Shown here: positions 20,105 to 21,700 of the stretch, in pieces | Layout of the letters: each line of letters starts with the position of its first letter | Position numbering within the stretch: the first letter of the stretch is position 1 | DNA from: a virus | Direction: 5' to 3' (one strand) | Virus record (IMG/VR): IMGVR_UViG_3300017598_000426 | Location: 1 to 21,700 of that record | Length of the DNA stretch: 21,700 nt | Position numbers and translations under genes: made by a program | Notes under the pieces: generated by a model | Database searches by the model: none | What the model was told of the DNA's origin: nothing | The model's input: only the letters and a program-made list of their open reading frames with translations

Positions 20105-20656
20105 CTATGAGACCTCCACTTCGCCTGTGCCGCTGTTCCAGGATACTGTTACGCTTGGTGTCGCTGGTAAGCATCTGATCACAAAATCGGCCTCTATTGG
20201 TATGCGCGTATTGCCCGCGCTGTCGTATGCGCTTACACGGTATTGTCCTGCCGTTTTATCGACTAGCGTGCTGCTGTGATATTGATAATAACCCTGCGAT
20301 CCTGTTTCTGGCATCTGTGCAACTTCGCCCCATGCGCCGCCTGTGTACCGCTCGATCTTGTAATAGCTTGCATCTGCGACCCTGTGCCACTGTAAGAAGA
20401 CATACGCAGGTTGCGCCTGACTTGTTGGCGTGCCGCTTTCGGTAGTATCCCATACTTCGATGGGCGGCGCGGTGCTTTCGTAGTCGTCGTTGGTGCTGAG
20501 CGTATTTAGTCCGCTGTATGTGTATTGATACACGCCTTCGGGCACAACTTCGATCACATCGCCATCAAGCCAGATCTCAAACGAGCCAGAGCCTTGCCCA
20601 GCCCAGTCGATGAGCCAGAGCGCTGATCCTTGGTATGTTGTAGTTGTATAAATCAT
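20105..20656 (-). CDS. FN3-domain structural protein, 183 aa
   Basis: The central part (about residues 80-155: VFLQWHRVADASYYKIER, then GQYRVSAYDSAGN) is a recognisable fibronectin type III sandwich. Flanking parts are beta-rich. FN3 domains are common on phage tail and capsid surfaces, where they may bind carbohydrate. There is no signal peptide. The ATG overlaps the previous stop (ATGA) and the stop is one base before the 740-residue gene. Confidence 0.75.
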   Translation of the reverse strand: MIYTTTTYQGSALWLIDWAGQGSGSFEIWLDGDVIEVVPEGVYQYTYSGLNTLSTNDDYESTAPPIEVWDTTESGTPTSQAQPAYVFLQWHRVADASYYKIERYTGGAWGEVAQMPETGSQGYYQYHSSTLVDKTAGQYRVSAYDSAGNTRIPIEADFVIRCLPATPSVTVSWNSGTGEVEVS

Positions 20657-21561
20657 AAGAATATATCAATAGGAACGTCTGTATATTGCCCATGCGCCCC
20701 TATTTTATTAGACTCCGTTCCTGCTTCTTTGTTGAAATTGTTGACAATATGCGTGTCAAAAGGCGATAAAGACTTACTCATCGCCCCGCCAGTGATACTG
20801 TTTCTAAGAAAACCAGCCCCCGTAGGAAGCTCCTCATATCCAGTCCCGTCAGTGTTTATTTGTGAGTATTGGGGGGTCAAGTTTGGATTCCAGAAGACTA
20901 TGTTTCCTTTTTGCCAGTTGCCGTAGAGTGTTGATGGCCCTATATCGTATCCTAGCAGCTTTATAATTTCATAACCCGTACCGTCTATTTTTATTCTTGA
21001 TAGATAGTAAGGTCTAGGAGATACGCTAAGACTCTCATTGAAATATATATACTCTGTTCTTGGGTCATATTCTTGGTGCGCCTGCAAGCCATCCCATACC
21101 ACGCCTGATATTGTTAAAGGGATAGATCCATAATCCACCCCGTCTGATCCTCTCGTCTGAATCTTCCACCCTCCACTAAATATAAATCGTGATAATTTTG
21201 GTGTTGTTGTACCGTGCGGAAAGTGCCACCCGCCAAACTTAGTTCCCACCAAGGGAACATTGAACCGGTAAAGCATTACACCAGAAAAATTATAAACGTG
21301 CATATACCAGTCACCACTAGATACCTCTTGCGCGTTTACATGGACAATGCCCGCTTGCCAATTAACACAAGAAAGCCTTGCATAGTCATGCGTAACGGAT
21401 GATATAGAAGCTATTATTGTGGGCGGTTTCTTATTGCCCGCCTTTAAATATATGTCGTAGTCTATATTTTCTTTAAGCCCGACAAAAACACCAGTCCAGG
21501 CACATTGGAATGCGCTTCCTGCAGTGTGACTTTGTGCTGATTTATCGCCAAGGTATTGCAT
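20653..21561 (-). CDS. Phage structural protein with propeller-like repeats, 302 aa
   Basis: This Trp/Tyr/Gly-rich beta protein has two or more copies of an 'IDGTGYE' motif (SRIKIDGTGYEIIKLLG and QINTDGTGYEELPTG) and repeated short strands, suggesting a beta-propeller or similar fold. The C-terminus is DVPIDIFL. It is probably a tail or adsorption protein by context. The ATG at 21561 forms TAATG with the preceding stop and has GGTGG upstream; an in-frame ATG eight codons earlier lies inside the preceding gene. Confidence 0.68.
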   Translation of the reverse strand: MQYLGDKSAQSHTAGSAFQCAWTGVFVGLKENIDYDIYLKAGNKKPPTIIASISSVTHDYARLSCVNWQAGIVHVNAQEVSSGDWYMHVYNFSGVMLYRFNVPLVGTKFGGWHFPHGTTTPKLSRFIFSGGWKIQTRGSDGVDYGSIPLTISGVVWDGLQAHQEYDPRTEYIYFNESLSVSPRPYYLSRIKIDGTGYEIIKLLGYDIGPSTLYGNWQKGNIVFWNPNLTPQYSQINTDGTGYEELPTGAGFLRNSITGGAMSKSLSPFDTHIVNNFNKEAGTESNKIGAHGQYTDVPIDIFL

Positions 21562-21700
21562 TATAGATCCACCGCCGTTGCCCATCCACGCGCCGCTGTG
21601 TTTATGTCGTGGTATATAATGTCGGTAAACCCATCAGACGTTACGGCTGCGCCCACTTTAGCTAGTAAAATATGCTCGCTCGCCGCATAATCTGGCGCAA
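21561..21700 (-). CDS. C-terminal fragment of an upstream structural gene (partial)
   Basis: The last 45 residues or so are open from the right edge, ending TAARGWATAVDL before TAA. The frame reads APDYAASEHILLAKVGAAV and so on without interruption. The stop overlaps the next start (TAATG). Position suggests a structural protein; the fragment is too short to identify. Confidence 0.65.
   Translation of the reverse strand, partial: APDYAASEHILLAKVGAAVTSDGFTDIIYHDINTAARGWATAVDL

Noticed and set aside
1-21700. CRISPR array, insertion sequence, reverse transcriptase or toxin-antitoxin pair
   Set aside because: No regularly spaced repeats, transposase or RT motifs, or recognisable toxin/antitoxin pair were found in any frame examined.

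Overview
The window is a stretch of a tailed double-stranded DNA phage (or prophage) genome of siphovirus type. It carries a P27-family terminase small and large subunit pair, an HNH nuclease, a DnaB replication module, an annealase-like ATPase/SSB/exonuclease recombination module, tail-fibre-like structural genes and lysis genes. No integrase, repressor or bacterial housekeeping gene is visible. The likely host is a Gram-negative bacterium: there is a lipobox-bearing lipoprotein in the lysis region, the Shine-Dalgarno sites are canonical, and four good sigma-70-type promoters can be read. The host assignment is inference.

Layout. Nearly everything is on the minus strand and so is read from high to low coordinates. 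Block A (21700-14040) is a late operon. A partial gene is followed by tail/adsorption proteins with beta-rich, FN3-like and C1q-like domains, then small helical and membrane proteins, a calcineurin-type metallophosphoesterase, a DUF5664 (MazZ-like) nucleotide hydrolase, a holin-like protein and a lipoprotein. It ends at a minus-strand terminator (13960-14002). Block B (12684-13951) is the only plus-strand operon: a promoter, a probably leaderless zinc-ribbon gene, an M15 peptidase endolysin, two small genes, a compact RNA resembling the tRNA-like domain of tmRNA, and a strong terminator. Block C (12666-1446) is the early/middle minus operon. It starts at a divergent promoter sharing an inverted repeat with block B and runs through recombination (Sak4-like ATPase, SSB-like protein, PD-(D/E)XK nuclease), replication (initiator/loader-like protein, DnaB), an internal promoter at 7538-7566, three DNA methyltransferases, a RuvC-like resolvase, an HNH nuclease and small proteins. 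Block D (1446-1) has its own promoter and holds the terminase genes; the large subunit runs off the left edge.

Genes are packed with ATGA, TAATG, TGATG or 'TAGCATG' junctions, so translational coupling is likely. This decided many start codons and exposed several genes too short for routine calling: 49, 43, 38, 37 and perhaps 17 and 8 codons.

Most notable observations: (1) a 78-nt tmRNA-like tRNA-like domain with a G3-U70 alanine identity pair, a perfect T-arm and no mRNA-like domain, at the end of the lysin operon; (2) a PD-(D/E)XK nuclease whose motifs are in circularly permuted order; (3) a divergent promoter pair whose -35 boxes form the arms of an inverted repeat; (4) a ~60-nt intergenic element present twice; (5) a set of overlooked micro-genes.
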